Assembly: GCF_000940805.1 (NCBI RefSeq)
Contig: NZ_CP007142.1
Coordinates: 6,300,593-6,364,592 of the forward strand
DNA length: 64,000 nt
Direction: 5' to 3'
Source of the DNA: Gynuella sunshinyii YC6258
GTDB taxonomy: Bacteria; Pseudomonadota; Gammaproteobacteria; Pseudomonadales; Natronospirillaceae
The translations under genes were made by a program, and so were the position numbers. Positions 33,401 to 42,697 of the stretch are shown here, one piece after another. Numbering within the stretch: the first letter of the stretch is position 1; each line of letters begins with the position of its first letter. The notes below the pieces were generated by a model that was not told the DNA's origin, ran no database searches, and saw only the letters and a list, made by a program, of their open reading frames with translations.

Positions 33401-35167
33401 ATAAGCGTTGCTGCTGACAAAGGTGGAATGCAGTGGATTGCCGAACTGATCCAGGGAGTTGTGAACGATTTGTTTCGGAATGCCCTGGTTGAAGGTCTTC
33501 GAGCTATTGAGCACCGGGAACGCCGGAGGTCCACGATAAACGATGCCGTTATGGGTCAGGACGCTTTTTTGGTTGCCGATGGTTTTGAAGGTAAAACCGT
33601 TGGTCTGGTAAGACGCCAGATTGCCGTTATGAGCAACAGTTGCGGTGAGAACGGTCATCCCAAGCATATGAAACTGGCTGCCCAGGGTACTGGTGCCATC
33701 ACCGTTATCCACCACGCTGATGCTGTTTTCCAAAAACGGCTGCCCGGCCACAAAGTAATCGGTCTGGGTATAGCTGTCCGGGATGGGGGTTGCACACGCG
33801 TCACGATAGGGCCCGGTTACGGTTGTGACATCATAGTGGGTGTAACCCGGCGCGTAGTCGCGTTCCAGATTCTGGGAGTAGTTATAACAGGTATAGAAAT
33901 CATCCCGACCGATATTTTCGTGATGCACTGACCGCACGTTCGGGATGATCTGCTGGGTATTTTCTCCCGCATTGTAAATCGTCGCCTGATAATCAAATGT
34001 CAGTGAATTGCCCACTGGCAGGGTCACTGATTTCAGGTGAAAACCATCGGGATTGTTGGCGTTGCTGATATCCCCGCTGAATGAGTGGTAGGTATAACGA
34101 TAGCGCTCATCTTCCGGCAGAATGACTTCGTCCAGGGTCATACCACCGTTGACTCCACCAGACTGTGTGGCGACGTTAACGGGCGTATGAGTGTAGCGGA
34201 TGGTGTTGGTGCCATTGGGGCCTGGATACGTCAGCGAGACCAGCTGTTTGTAGTCTTCACTGGTATCGTAATTAAACTGCACATAACGATCATCGGCGGG
34301 ATCTTCAATTCTGGTCGGGTATACGCCGTTGTAGACATCGGTTTCATAACGGATGTTCAACTGGTTGCCATGCAAATCTTCAATGTGGGTAACAGGCAGC
34401 CAGCGTAAGCTGTCGGTACTATCACCGCCCAGATAACCCGACGAGAGGTCAAAGGTGTAGTCGATGCCTCCCGGTGTGGTGGCGACAAAATCCCCCTCAT
34501 CATTACAACGACCAATGATGCCTGAGACGGTGCGAAAAACATGCTCACCTTCACCCGTGACACCATAAAACTGTTCGACGCTGTAATCCGGCATTTCAAT
34601 CAGCGGGTTATAGCGGATTTCATCGGACGGTTGATGACATAATCCGCCATCCTGCAATCGATACGCCTGAAACTTCAACCGCCCAAAATGCAGATCCCAG
34701 CCAAATCCAAGGGGTGACCAGCGCAAATCGGCGGTGACGTTGGTGCGGGAGCGGTAGTTGCGATTGACCACGATGGGTAAGCCATTGCCTGACAACGACA
34801 CATCGGTCTGTGAAATCACCAGTTGGCCGTTGTGATGGCTGATGGTGTAGTCAAATGCCGAGCCGTTCAAGGTGGCTGCACCATCAAAACCCAGGCGGTC
34901 ATAATACGGAATATCAAGGGTATCTATGTCGCTGATATCCGGTATGCCCGATAACGTTCTGAGTGTCGTTACTGCCTTGCGAGCCGGTATTGACTGGCTT
35001 GAATACACCTCTGTTGCGGGTGGAACAAGTTCATCCGATACCAATGGTTTATTGGCCTCAGGCAGCTTAATGATCTCGCCAGGCGCATGAGTGGCATGAG
35101 CAGGAATGGTAATGGAAAGTGCCGACAGGCATAGTATTGTGGAAAGAAAAATGTTCGTTCGTTTCAT
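30440..35167 (-). CDS. Full-length secreted Rhs/YD-repeat toxin with ART-like tip
   Basis: 1575 residues. Sec signal peptide (MKRTNIFLSTILCLSALSI, cleavage after PAHA, about residue 26). A DUF6531-like segment (VSLSGNGLPIVVNRNYRSR, about 120-150) leads into a long series of YD repeats (YNRYGLLEQVSLEG, YTYDDLGRVSRIGF, RYDGSGNLVEIRNG) forming the Rhs shell. The core ends FISPDPVGVPDAA / LAYTDPDGE, the site of self-cleavage in Rhs proteins. After a linker, the last 109 residues are the tip: VRHHTSPNGLKGIKANNSI, VHVEVAPFGS, GRGAFVELQVP, resembling HYD1-type ADP-ribosyltransferase toxins. There is no PAAR domain, so export is Sec-dependent rather than by type VI secretion. It is the only cassette in the island with a complete reading frame. 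Confidence 0.9.
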   Translation of the reverse strand: MKRTNIFLSTILCLSALSITIPAHATHAPGEIIKLPEANKPLVSDELVPPATEVYSSQSIPARKAVTTLRTLSGIPDISDIDTLDIPYYDRLGFDGAATLNGSAFDYTISHHNGQLVISQTDVSLSGNGLPIVVNRNYRSRTNVTADLRWSPLGFGWDLHFGRLKFQAYRLQDGGLCHQPSDEIRYNPLIEMPDYSVEQFYGVTGEGEHVFRTVSGIIGRCNDEGDFVATTPGGIDYTFDLSSGYLGGDSTDSLRWLPVTHIEDLHGNQLNIRYETDVYNGVYPTRIEDPADDRYVQFNYDTSEDYKQLVSLTYPGPNGTNTIRYTHTPVNVATQSGGVNGGMTLDEVILPEDERYRYTYHSFSGDISNANNPDGFHLKSVTLPVGNSLTFDYQATIYNAGENTQQIIPNVRSVHHENIGRDDFYTCYNYSQNLERDYAPGYTHYDVTTVTGPYRDACATPIPDSYTQTDYFVAGQPFLENSISVVDNGDGTSTLGSQFHMLGMTVLTATVAHNGNLASYQTNGFTFKTIGNQKSVLTHNGIVYRGPPAFPVLNSSKTFNQGIPKQIVHNSLDQFGNPLHSTFVSSNAYEEYQYTYLTPTTTAWHPSLVTSETLLGASNSHGSSNIAGDDSVTTNVYDAQLQLTDKTINGITHHYRYNRYGLLEQVSLEGDILEQHSDYHYGVARHTTLGNDEQSYDRTVATGGYVTSETDARGSAKTYTYDDLGRVSRIGFSLGNPVDVSYQRNVIHMTRGPLQQTLTYTDNGQLLCHEMTGENETLYQSYQYLLNGQVSQVWYPNSAGCQTGPAVAYDWLYDLRLERVTYPDGNTRNYSYNGTVTSVQDENGNVWQHTRRYGSQSTYEVRTQSPIGTLTAYAFNRIGQRTRIIQGTPVPGDEGQIYTKALHDFEYNDHFQLTSQTSYEEGTRTYTYHRNGLLASMQQNDLPAEHYAYDGLQRLIATTYSDATLDVEYRYDGSGNLVEIRNGIASRVYDYDLNNNLISLSSVLASPLSDTQTVSYEYDQNDQLSRLTYPGGLAVDYAPDAFGRPTQVGSYIRHIRYHPSGAITQLTYGNGQVQQFSLDPERLWSTGTELAGKFSKTAQRDAMGNLTAIQDSLHSEADKLYRYDRDNRLLSSTGYWGNQEFGLDSNSNITGVTLASDHQISYYISNRNIPRAIQEINGGVTTLQSITADAQGRIEQLGDWRYQWNQRHNLVSAQSPSGKTAQFHYDGHNGLVARQNDNRTERYLRDDQHKVLASHSTDGEYSLHIYLNGQTVANLTGSDTQTETVEYIHSDLAMNPIMATDASGQMVWSKDYDPYGNEGRVTGDGDTRELTFHHHQRIADAGLVYVGARWYSPRLRRFISPDPVGVPDAAVTGVNRFHYGLDNPLAYTDPDGEFVNLIVGALAGAAIDAAMQGVFIATGVQDEFKWGQVAGAAAMGVVGGGVFSKGVQLAKALKSGKKVADKAEDLVTVRHHTSPNGLKGIKANNSINPARPAGMDRTVGVHVEVAPFGSAETASAEMGAYGRGAFVELQVPKASVRQTFIGSSRNTGIIPSNSAVSLEGTNAKFVNSSWWKLWE

Positions 35168-35486
35168 AAACTCAAGTCCATATATCCTTGTTTATTGAAC
35201 AGAAACGATCAGGCTACAGCGATGGAACCAGCATACTTCTCAACATCAGACATTGATATTACGTTTCAAATAAGAGCACCCGAGATAAGGGCGGATAAAG
35301 TTTGGATTTTTAATAAATAGATAGGAGTGATGGCTTTCACAAACCGAAGTGATTCATACTAAAGTATGGAAATTTTCCGATACTTTATTATGTGGTTTAG
35401 AGAATCGGCTTCCCTGCTTCTTATCAATCTAAAACCAACCAGAACATAAAACCGGCCAAAACAATCACGGTCATCACACAACCCAA
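35168..35486. other. Upstream region of the Rhs gene
   Basis: About 320 A+T-rich bases between the Rhs gene and the response regulator, both minus strand. It holds an inverted repeat CATACT-AA-AGTATG near 35357-35370 and a related GATACTTTATTATG nearby, a possible operator for the Rhs gene. No gene seen. Confidence 0.4.
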
Positions 35487-36125
35487 TCAACGATCCAAAC
35501 CATGTTTAACAGCAAGGATGGCTGCCTGTGTCCGGTCGGTAACTTCAAGTTTGTTCAATACGGTGGAAACGTAGTTGCGCACCGTTCCTTCTGACAGGTG
35601 CAGCCGGGTGGCAATACGTGGATTACTGAGTCCTTGTCCGATCAGTTTCAGTACGGCCAGTTCACGTTCGTTCAGTTCTGACAACCACGAGGGTGCCGGT
35701 GGTTGGCAACCAGTGTCGTTTTTAAAGAGTAATCCGGCTATCTGGGGATCAAGATAGTGTTTGCCCTCCAGGGTTCCGCGAATGGCTTTGACCAGTTCCT
35801 CACGGGTCGTGTCTTTCAGCAGGTAGCCACTGGCACCGGCAGCGAGAGCCTGGCTCAGCCACTCGTCGGTGTCATAGGTGGTTAGCATGAGAACGCGGAG
35901 ATCTGCATGGTTTTCGAGAATTCTGGCAGTGGCAGCAATACCATCGAGTCTGGGCATGTGAATGTCCATCAGGATCAAATCCGGACGGTGCAGGCCGGCG
36001 AGTTCGACAGCTCTGAGGCCATCTTCTGCCGTGGCCACCACTTCAAAATCGGCTTCCAGCGACAGGATCAGTTTTAATCCATCTCTGACAATGGCCTGGT
36101 CATCAGCAACCAATATACGAATCAC
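35487..36125 (-). CDS. NarL/FixJ-type response regulator
   Basis: 212 residues. Receiver domain with VADDQAIVRDGL, phosphorylation Asp in LILMDIHMPRLDG, and LLKDTTREEL; LuxR-type HTH with LNERELAVLKLIGQGLSN and TRLHLSEGTVRNYV. It is the last gene of the kinase pair, 45 bases after the kinase's stop, and partners it. Placed downstream of an RND pump and its adaptor, it likely controls the export genes in response to a cell-envelope or drug signal, which is inferred from context. Confidence 0.92.
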   Translation of the reverse strand: MIRILVADDQAIVRDGLKLILSLEADFEVVATAEDGLRAVELAGLHRPDLILMDIHMPRLDGIAATARILENHADLRVLMLTTYDTDEWLSQALAAGASGYLLKDTTREELVKAIRGTLEGKHYLDPQIAGLLFKNDTGCQPPAPSWLSELNERELAVLKLIGQGLSNPRIATRLHLSEGTVRNYVSTVLNKLEVTDRTQAAILAVKHGLDR

Positions 36126-36170
36126 TCGATGTTCCTCAAACAGGTTTTATTAAAGGCAAATAAGATACCT

Positions 36171-37421
36171 TTATTCAATTGCAAATGTTGCCACTACCCG
36201 GGTTCCTTTTTCCGGCCGGGAGATAACCGCCAGTTCACCCCGTGCCAGCATTGCCCGCTCTTTCATTCCTTTGATACCGAAGCAGTCGCGATCGTGATCG
36301 GTCAGATTGAATCCTCTGCCATCGTCCCTGATTTCCAGATAGATACGGTTGAAATCACACTCCATTCGCAGACTCAAATGGCTGGCGTTGGCGTGCTTTT
36401 TGACATTATGTATTGCCTCCTGGGCGATGCGATACAACGTATTCTGCAAGTGCTGATCGAGCTTATTGATGTCAGTTTCATCGGGCAGTGAAACGTCTAC
36501 GTCAATGCTATCACCCAACTCCGTCAGCAGCTTATTCAGTCCAGTCACCAACCCCATTTGTTCGATGCGGCCGGAGCGCAGATTCTGCAACGCAAAACGG
36601 GTTTCTTTCAGGCCATCGCGGGCCGTGTCCAGGGCTGTCTGCACGGCGGTTTTGGCCTGCTGCGGATCAGCTTCAATCAGTGCCTTGGTCACTTCCAACT
36701 GCACAGTCAGTGCGGTCAGAGAGTGCGCCAGGGTATCGTGAAGCTCTCTGGCCATGGATGCCCGTTCACGATTGGCTGCCAATTGCTCAAGCGTTTCATG
36801 GTAGTTCAATAAATGAGTGTTGGACTGTGCCAGCCGGTTACCCTGTTCATGGGCGTATTTGACCATTCCAGCCATAACGTGGCCAATAAACAATATGATG
36901 ATGAGCCGGAAGCAGAGCAGGTACCAGACTTCGTGGTTTTCGGAGATGGGATCAAGTCTGAACCAGAACAATGGCAGGTCAATCAGAGTGATCAGAACCG
37001 AAAACAGCAGGACGCCTTTATGCCGGTAGAACCAGGCGGTAAAAATCATGGCAACAAACAGGAACGGAATCTGATGGTAGAAATCAATAAAGACATCGCG
37101 CTGATAGGTCTGTGGTTCGAGCCAGAACCGGGTATTGATCATGACGGCTGGAATCAACAGCAATATGGCGATGAAGACCAATGGGTAATAACTGCCGAAC
37201 CATCTTTGGAATACTGGCGCGCTCAGAAAAAAGATCAGCGCCAGTAACGAGATGGGAAAAAATATCCGGTAGGTATACAAGTCCTCTAACCGCCCAAGAA
37301 TGATTGCCATAATGACGGACACCACAAACTGAATCAAAAACCAGATAGTCAGGCTCTTTTTCAGCACAGGAAAAACGTCATGGTCCCATTGGCTGACGAT
37401 ATCCGGTTTTCGTGGTTGCAT
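36171..37421 (-). CDS. Sensor histidine kinase, HisKA_3 (DesK/LiaS-like)
   Basis: 416 residues. Five or six membrane segments in the first 200 residues (LTIWFLIQFVVSVIMAII, IFFPISLLALIFFLS, LVFIAILLLIPAVM, FRLIIILFIGHVMAG), no large external domain, so it may sense the membrane itself. Dimerisation box ARELHDTLAHSLTAL with the phospho-His, then a coiled region and the ATPase domain: N-box EAIHNVKKHANAS, DDGRGFNLTD, GIKGMKERAM. Starts 10 bases after the RND pump gene, so co-transcribed with it and with the response regulator. Confidence 0.9.
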   Translation of the reverse strand: MQPRKPDIVSQWDHDVFPVLKKSLTIWFLIQFVVSVIMAIILGRLEDLYTYRIFFPISLLALIFFLSAPVFQRWFGSYYPLVFIAILLLIPAVMINTRFWLEPQTYQRDVFIDFYHQIPFLFVAMIFTAWFYRHKGVLLFSVLITLIDLPLFWFRLDPISENHEVWYLLCFRLIIILFIGHVMAGMVKYAHEQGNRLAQSNTHLLNYHETLEQLAANRERASMARELHDTLAHSLTALTVQLEVTKALIEADPQQAKTAVQTALDTARDGLKETRFALQNLRSGRIEQMGLVTGLNKLLTELGDSIDVDVSLPDETDINKLDQHLQNTLYRIAQEAIHNVKKHANASHLSLRMECDFNRIYLEIRDDGRGFNLTDHDRDCFGIKGMKERAMLARGELAVISRPEKGTRVVATFAIE

Positions 37422-37431
37422 AGGGGCTCTC

Positions 37432-40400
37432 TCAGTCCTTTTCCAGTTGAGTCAGTTGCGGCCGGAAATCGGCGATGATGCTGTACAGTGCCGGCATCAT
37501 AAACAGTACCAGAATACTGGCTGCCAGCAGTCCGAACAGCATACTGGTGACCAGCGGTATTAGCGACACGGCCTGCCGACTGGTTTCCAGCATCATTGGT
37601 GCCATGCCAACCAGAGTGGTGGAAGAGGTCATTATGATAGCACGGAAACGATCCATGGCTGACTGGATGGCGGCTTCTTTGAGCGTCATACCCTCTTTTA
37701 ACCGCAGGCGGACAAATTCGCTCAGCAGAATGGAGTTATTGACGACAATACCACCGAGGGCGATATACCCCATCATACTCGGCATGGAAAATGGCTGATC
37801 CATGATCCAGTGTCCGATCAAAGAACCGGACAATGCGATTGGAATCACCCCCATGACCATAAGCGGCTCAAAGTAATTTTTAAACTGCATGCTGAGTAGA
37901 AAATAAACACCAAACAGAGCAATACCAAATCCCATCAGAAGAGTGCTCATACTCTCGTTGACACTTTCCGATTCCCCGCGCAGTTTCAGTTCCAGGTTTG
38001 GGTACTGCTGCCGAAGTTCGGGGAACAACTCTGTTTTCAGCTTGCTGGTAATATCATTGGTAGACGTCAGACCGAGGTTGATGTCGCTACCGACGGTGAC
38101 CACCCTACGATTGTTAACACGGGTAATAATGGCCCAGTTCTGTTCCCAGCTGTATTCCATCACCTGATCAATGGGCACTGCCTCGGATTTGGTCAACAGC
38201 ACCAGACTGTCGATATCGGCCAGACTGTTGCGAGCATCCTCGCTGTATTTCAACACCACATCGGTGCTCACCCCATCACTTTGTATCTGATCAATCGTCT
38301 GACCAATAAATGCTGTCCTGAGCTGGCTGGCAATATCTGAAGAGGTCAACCCCATGGAATAGGCACCGGGTTTCAGGGAAAACTTCAACTCGCTTTTACC
38401 AAGCGTCATGTCGTCCTGGATATTGATGGTACCCTCATAGCCGGCCAGTGCATGTTTGATCTTCTGTGCCACCAGAGTCAAATCATCCAGATTGTTCCCG
38501 GCCAGCTCAACAGAGATGGCCTGGCCGGCCGGGCCAAAACTGGGTTCCTTGATGTTAAATGCTGAGGCATCTGCAATCACCGGAGAATTTTTACGCCAGT
38601 ACACCATAAACTCGTTGGTAGAAGTTTTCCGTTTTTCCGAGTCCACCAGGTCCACCGAAACCGTTGCCATGTTATCGCCACTGATGGAGGAGTCACTGTT
38701 GACACCATAACGAACCATGATGTTTTTAACCGGGTTTTCATTATTTTTTTGCTTAATGTCTACAATAGTCTGATCCAGCGCAGCCAGAATTTCCGTGACC
38801 ACGTCGTGAGTCCGGGACAACGGGCTGTCAGCCGGTAACAACACCCGGGCATCGACATTGTTGCCTGCGGCTGATGGAAATCCCTGGAACTTCACAAGCC
38901 CGCTAGTGAACAATCCAAGACTGGCAAAAAACATCACAAAGGTCATGGCAATCACAAGATAAGGCCGCCTTACGGAAAAATCTGCAACCCTGCCGACTTT
39001 CACAGTCAATGCCGCAAACTGACTGTTAAACCAGCCTTTGAAACCTGTATTCTGGGTTCCAACATGGGTACTGCCATGCGCCAGATGGTTCGGCAGAATC
39101 AAAAAGGCTTCGATCAAACTGATACTGAGCACGATCAACAGGACGATTGGCAGGAACTTGAGGATTTGTCCAATATCCCCCTGAATCGTCAGCGTCCCGC
39201 CAAAAATCAGTGCGGTGGTGGCAAACGACGACAACACTCCGCGTCCAACCCGGGTTACCCCTTCATAAACAGCATCGAACAGCTCATTATGGGTCAGGTC
39301 ATGTCCCAGTTTTGCTTTGGTTTCGGTAATCGTGGTGGCGATACTTTCGGCAATTACAATCGCATCATCCATCAGAATGCCAAGGGAAATCAGCAGTGCG
39401 ACCAACGAGATCATGTTCAGGCTGATGCCGAACATCCACATCACAAACAATCCTGCGGCAAACGATATCGGCAGACCAATCGCGACCCAGAATGCATAAC
39501 GGAAAGAAAAGAACAGCCACACCACTAACAGCACCAACACCAGCCCCTGAATACCATTTTGCACCACCAAACGAATACGGTCGGAAACGATAGAGGCAAA
39601 ATTAAGCGTAACATCAAGATGAATGCCCTCGGGCAACACAGCCTGTTGACTGTCGAGGTAGGTCTGAAATTCCTCAAACACTTTCAGGCCATCATCGGAT
39701 ACCGCTTTGTTGATCGTCATGATGATGGCGGGCCTGCCGTTAAAGATCACTTCATTATCGCTGTCACTGAATCCGTCGCGTATGGTGGCGATATCACCAA
39801 GATGTACTTCTCCACCTTCGGATGTACCGAGCACGATAATGTTTTCATAATCAGCAGCGGTCAGTCGCCGGTCGGCTACCCGCAGGGAATATTGCCGGTC
39901 ATTGGTTTCCAGCGTACCCAAGGGCAGGTTTTTACTCTGGGCGCCAATGATACTGGCCAAATCCGAAATATTCAGATTGAGACTACGGAGTTTTTCCGGA
40001 CTGACTTCAATCTGAATTTCCTTGTCAATAAAACCAGTCATATCCACATCGGCCACACCATCAAGGCGCAAAAGGTCCTGTTCCATATCCTGACTCAGTT
40101 GGAACAGATCCAGCGTGGAAACATCACCGCTGATCGCCACCGAGGCCACCACATCAGTAAAACCAGACACCGAAATAACCGGGTCGTCCGCATCATCCGG
40201 CAAGGTAGTGACCGCATCAACCTGACGCTGTACATCATCCTTAAACTGGGCAAAATCAGCCCCCTCTTCCATCTCAAGCTTGAGTGAAGCAGCTCCCTCA
40301 ACGGAGATACAGGTTTTCTCTTTCATATTATTGATACCATTGGTTGCTTCTTCCAATGGCTCGCAAATGCCGGATTCAATCTCTTCAGGCGTGGCACCGC

Positions 40401-40548
40401 TATAACTGACGCTTACCCGAATAGTACGACTGTCTATGGACGGAAATGTTTCCCGTTGCAATTGCGGCAAACAAAATGCACCCAATCCCAGTGCCAGTAA
40501 CATCAGCAGGTTGGGAACGGTAGGGTGCTGAATCAAATATCTAAGCAT
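37432..40548 (-). CDS. RND-family efflux transporter permease
   Basis: 1038 residues, standard length. Twelve predicted membrane helices with two large periplasmic loops. Family text includes YSGATPEEIESGICEPLEEA in the first loop, LGILMDDAIVIAES in helix 4 (the proton-relay region), and late MGYIALGGIVVNNSILLSEF. A trimeric proton-driven exporter working with the adaptor encoded just upstream (11-base spacing) and an outer-membrane channel, probably the TolC-like protein at 45202. Substrate not evident. The pump, adaptor, kinase and regulator form a tight gene block. Confidence 0.94.
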   Translation of the reverse strand: MLRYLIQHPTVPNLLMLLALGLGAFCLPQLQRETFPSIDSRTIRVSVSYSGATPEEIESGICEPLEEATNGINNMKEKTCISVEGAASLKLEMEEGADFAQFKDDVQRQVDAVTTLPDDADDPVISVSGFTDVVASVAISGDVSTLDLFQLSQDMEQDLLRLDGVADVDMTGFIDKEIQIEVSPEKLRSLNLNISDLASIIGAQSKNLPLGTLETNDRQYSLRVADRRLTAADYENIIVLGTSEGGEVHLGDIATIRDGFSDSDNEVIFNGRPAIIMTINKAVSDDGLKVFEEFQTYLDSQQAVLPEGIHLDVTLNFASIVSDRIRLVVQNGIQGLVLVLLVVWLFFSFRYAFWVAIGLPISFAAGLFVMWMFGISLNMISLVALLISLGILMDDAIVIAESIATTITETKAKLGHDLTHNELFDAVYEGVTRVGRGVLSSFATTALIFGGTLTIQGDIGQILKFLPIVLLIVLSISLIEAFLILPNHLAHGSTHVGTQNTGFKGWFNSQFAALTVKVGRVADFSVRRPYLVIAMTFVMFFASLGLFTSGLVKFQGFPSAAGNNVDARVLLPADSPLSRTHDVVTEILAALDQTIVDIKQKNNENPVKNIMVRYGVNSDSSISGDNMATVSVDLVDSEKRKTSTNEFMVYWRKNSPVIADASAFNIKEPSFGPAGQAISVELAGNNLDDLTLVAQKIKHALAGYEGTINIQDDMTLGKSELKFSLKPGAYSMGLTSSDIASQLRTAFIGQTIDQIQSDGVSTDVVLKYSEDARNSLADIDSLVLLTKSEAVPIDQVMEYSWEQNWAIITRVNNRRVVTVGSDINLGLTSTNDITSKLKTELFPELRQQYPNLELKLRGESESVNESMSTLLMGFGIALFGVYFLLSMQFKNYFEPLMVMGVIPIALSGSLIGHWIMDQPFSMPSMMGYIALGGIVVNNSILLSEFVRLRLKEGMTLKEAAIQSAMDRFRAIIMTSSTTLVGMAPMMLETSRQAVSLIPLVTSMLFGLLAASILVLFMMPALYSIIADFRPQLTQLEKD

Positions 40549-40559
40549 GATAGTCCCCT

Positions 40560-41837
40560 TTATGGCTGTGTCAGCGTATCAGACATGGCCTGAAAGACTG
40601 AATGTTGCTCGGTGCCGGCGATTTTCATGCCAGCCACTGCTGGAGCCAGCGAGGACACAATCACTTTATGAAGGCTGGGTGATTGAGCCAGTACGGCGTA
40701 ATCGCCCTGGTAAAACAGAATCTCGACGGGTTCGATCAACAGAGTGTCATCATCTGCTACCAGATAAACCTGACTTTGATGAATAGCACTACGGGGAACC
40801 ACCCAATAATTCCGCTGCGGTGCTCTGATCGTAACGGCGGTATATAGTCCTTTCAGTGACACAGGTACTTCTATATTAAAACCGACCACGATCCCCAACA
40901 TCCGGGTGGTGGTGTCAAAACCTTCGCTCAAGCGTAAGGGCTGCGCCGGCACGGTATTTTTGGCCGACGTTTCAGAAGGTTTGACGGTCGCGGTCATATC
41001 ACCAAACTCAGTGTCCCGGCCAAGGTTCTGAACGAACTGAGTACCTGACAATTTTGCTTCGACTTCATAATCGTAAGGACTGCTGACAGAAAACAGATTC
41101 GAACCAACGGCAACATAACTACCCGCTGAAACACTGACCTCGCCAATACGGCGATCAGCCTGCAGGGTGATTTCCGTGCGTTCGAGATCAAGCTGTTTCT
41201 GCTCGACTACAGATTTCAGGTTATCGATCTCTGCATCAATCATTTCCAGATTGGAGGGTAGCAGCGCCAGTTGTAGTTCAGCATTGCTGACTTCAGTCCG
41301 GGTACTCAAAATGACTTGTCTCTGGCTGTCCAGAGTCGAACCGGAAACATTGCCGTTTTTGGCCAGATTTTCCAACCGTTTGAGCTCTACCTGCTGGAGT
41401 GCCAAGGTCTGTTTGGCGGCATTCAGAGTGGATTGCAGGTTCTCTTTTTCCAGCTCGGTTTGCTGGCGACTGATCTGCTTGGCTTTGAGATTGGCCTGAG
41501 CCTGAACCAGACTCAGTCGGATATCGGTCGGGTCAATAGTTAATACTACGGTACCAGCTGGCAGTACCTGACCTTTTTTCAGGTTAGGATGAACATACGA
41601 CACGGTGCCACCGGTTTCAGCACTGATCTCAAGTTCGGTTGTGGGCTGTACGGTGCCATATGCCACGACATAGGGACGAATATTCAGCGGCTGGAGATTG
41701 ATATAGTAGGCGGCGGTGCCGTTGTCAGCTTCAACGGCCTGGCCTACTGGAGAACGACTGGCTCCCATTACAACCAGTACCAGGACTCCGATAACCAGAC
41801 CGGCGACCATGATGGCGATATTCTTGATGTGCTTCAT
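40560..41837 (-). CDS. RND efflux periplasmic adaptor (membrane-fusion protein)
   Basis: 425 residues from the ATG at 41837 (GGGAG 8 bases upstream). N-terminal membrane anchor (NIAIMVAGLVIGVLVLVVMG) rather than a lipobox. Then the barrel-sandwich start (VAYGTVQPTTELEISAETGG), a long alpha-hairpin (about 120-250), and a beta-barrel domain (ERTEITLQADRRIGEV region and later). It bridges the pump and the outer-membrane channel. The 129 bases before it, the largest gap within the export block, probably contain a promoter. Confidence 0.9.
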   Translation of the reverse strand: MKHIKNIAIMVAGLVIGVLVLVVMGASRSPVGQAVEADNGTAAYYINLQPLNIRPYVVAYGTVQPTTELEISAETGGTVSYVHPNLKKGQVLPAGTVVLTIDPTDIRLSLVQAQANLKAKQISRQQTELEKENLQSTLNAAKQTLALQQVELKRLENLAKNGNVSGSTLDSQRQVILSTRTEVSNAELQLALLPSNLEMIDAEIDNLKSVVEQKQLDLERTEITLQADRRIGEVSVSAGSYVAVGSNLFSVSSPYDYEVEAKLSGTQFVQNLGRDTEFGDMTATVKPSETSAKNTVPAQPLRLSEGFDTTTRMLGIVVGFNIEVPVSLKGLYTAVTIRAPQRNYWVVPRSAIHQSQVYLVADDDTLLIEPVEILFYQGDYAVLAQSPSLHKVIVSSLAPAVAGMKIAGTEQHSVFQAMSDTLTQP

Positions 41838-41966
41838 ATAAAGGCTCCCGGTTAAGATGATACCAATATACAAAGATAGACCAACGATGTCTGGTGAGCA
41901 GAGTCACTTGATGACATGACGCTCATCATGAATTGCCGCTATTACAGGATTTTTCCTGAGAACCGG

Positions 41967-42692
41967 TTATTTACCGCCTGTCATGGCTTCATCCGACTCG
42001 ATACGACCGTCTCTGATGGTGATGATTCGATGGGTGCGATATGCCAGTTCGACATCATGGGTCACCACTATCAGAGTACGGCCTTCCTGATGCAGTTCAC
42101 GGAACAATGCTTCAATATCATTACCGGATTTTGAATCCAGGGCGCCGGTAGGTTCGTCTGCAAGAATGATATCGGGGTTGTTTACCAGGGCCCGGGCCAC
42201 TGCCACGCGTTGTTTCTGCCCACCGGAAAGCTGGTTGGGTTTGTGATGCAGACGATCTCCCAGCCCGACACGCTCCAGCAATGCTGCGGCCTGTCGCCGC
42301 CCCTGTCGACTGCCAACACCGGCGTAGATCAGCGGCAACGCTACATTATCGAGCGCGCTGGCATATTCCAGCAGGTTAAAACTCTGAAATACGAAACCAA
42401 TCTTGCGATTACGAATATGAGCCAACTGATGGCCGGACAATGATGACACCTGCTGACCATCCAGCCAGTATTCACCGGCGGAAGGCGAATCCAGACACCC
42501 CAATACATTCATCAGGGTTGATTTACCGGAACCGGATGGTCCCAGAATAGCCAGAAACTCACCGCTGTGAATTTCCAGAGATACTTTATCCAAAGCCCGT
42601 ACCGGTTCGGCATCACTCGGGTAAATCTTATCAACATCCTGCAACTGCACTAACGCTTGTTTCACAGCTTGCTCAATCTTAAGGTCAGACAT
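41967..42692 (-). CDS. ABC transporter ATP-binding protein (MacB/LolD type)
   Basis: 241 residues. Walker [11 protein letters not shown]-loop [15 protein letters not shown], signature [16 protein letters not shown], Walker [13 protein letters not shown], and the H-loop VTHD. The LolD/MacB type works with FtsX-like permeases. It follows the two permease genes by 5 bases. With them, the adaptor and the TolC-like protein it forms a tripartite exporter of the MacAB-TolC kind; substrates of such systems are antibiotics, peptides or lipids. Confidence 0.93.
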   Translation of the reverse strand: MSDLKIEQAVKQALVQLQDVDKIYPSDAEPVRALDKVSLEIHSGEFLAILGPSGSGKSTLMNVLGCLDSPSAGEYWLDGQQVSSLSGHQLAHIRNRKIGFVFQSFNLLEYASALDNVALPLIYAGVGSRQGRRQAAALLERVGLGDRLHHKPNQLSGGQKQRVAVARALVNNPDIILADEPTGALDSKSGNDIEALFRELHQEGRTLIVVTHDVELAYRTHRIITIRDGRIESDEAMTGGK

Positions 42693-42697
42693 CCAGA

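Noticed and set aside
31871-34408. Long plus-strand open frames inside the Rhs gene (for example 33305-33931 and 34085-34408)
   Set aside because: They are antisense to a complete, strongly conserved Rhs reading frame and have no ribosome site or family match.
35357-35370. CATACT-AA-AGTATG as a definite operator for the Rhs gene
   Set aside because: A single short inverted repeat in A+T-rich DNA; kept only as a note in the upstream-region entry.
39064-40287. Plus-strand frames of 150-240 codons across the RND pump gene
   Set aside because: Antisense shadows of the pump; composition mirrors the complementary coding sequence.
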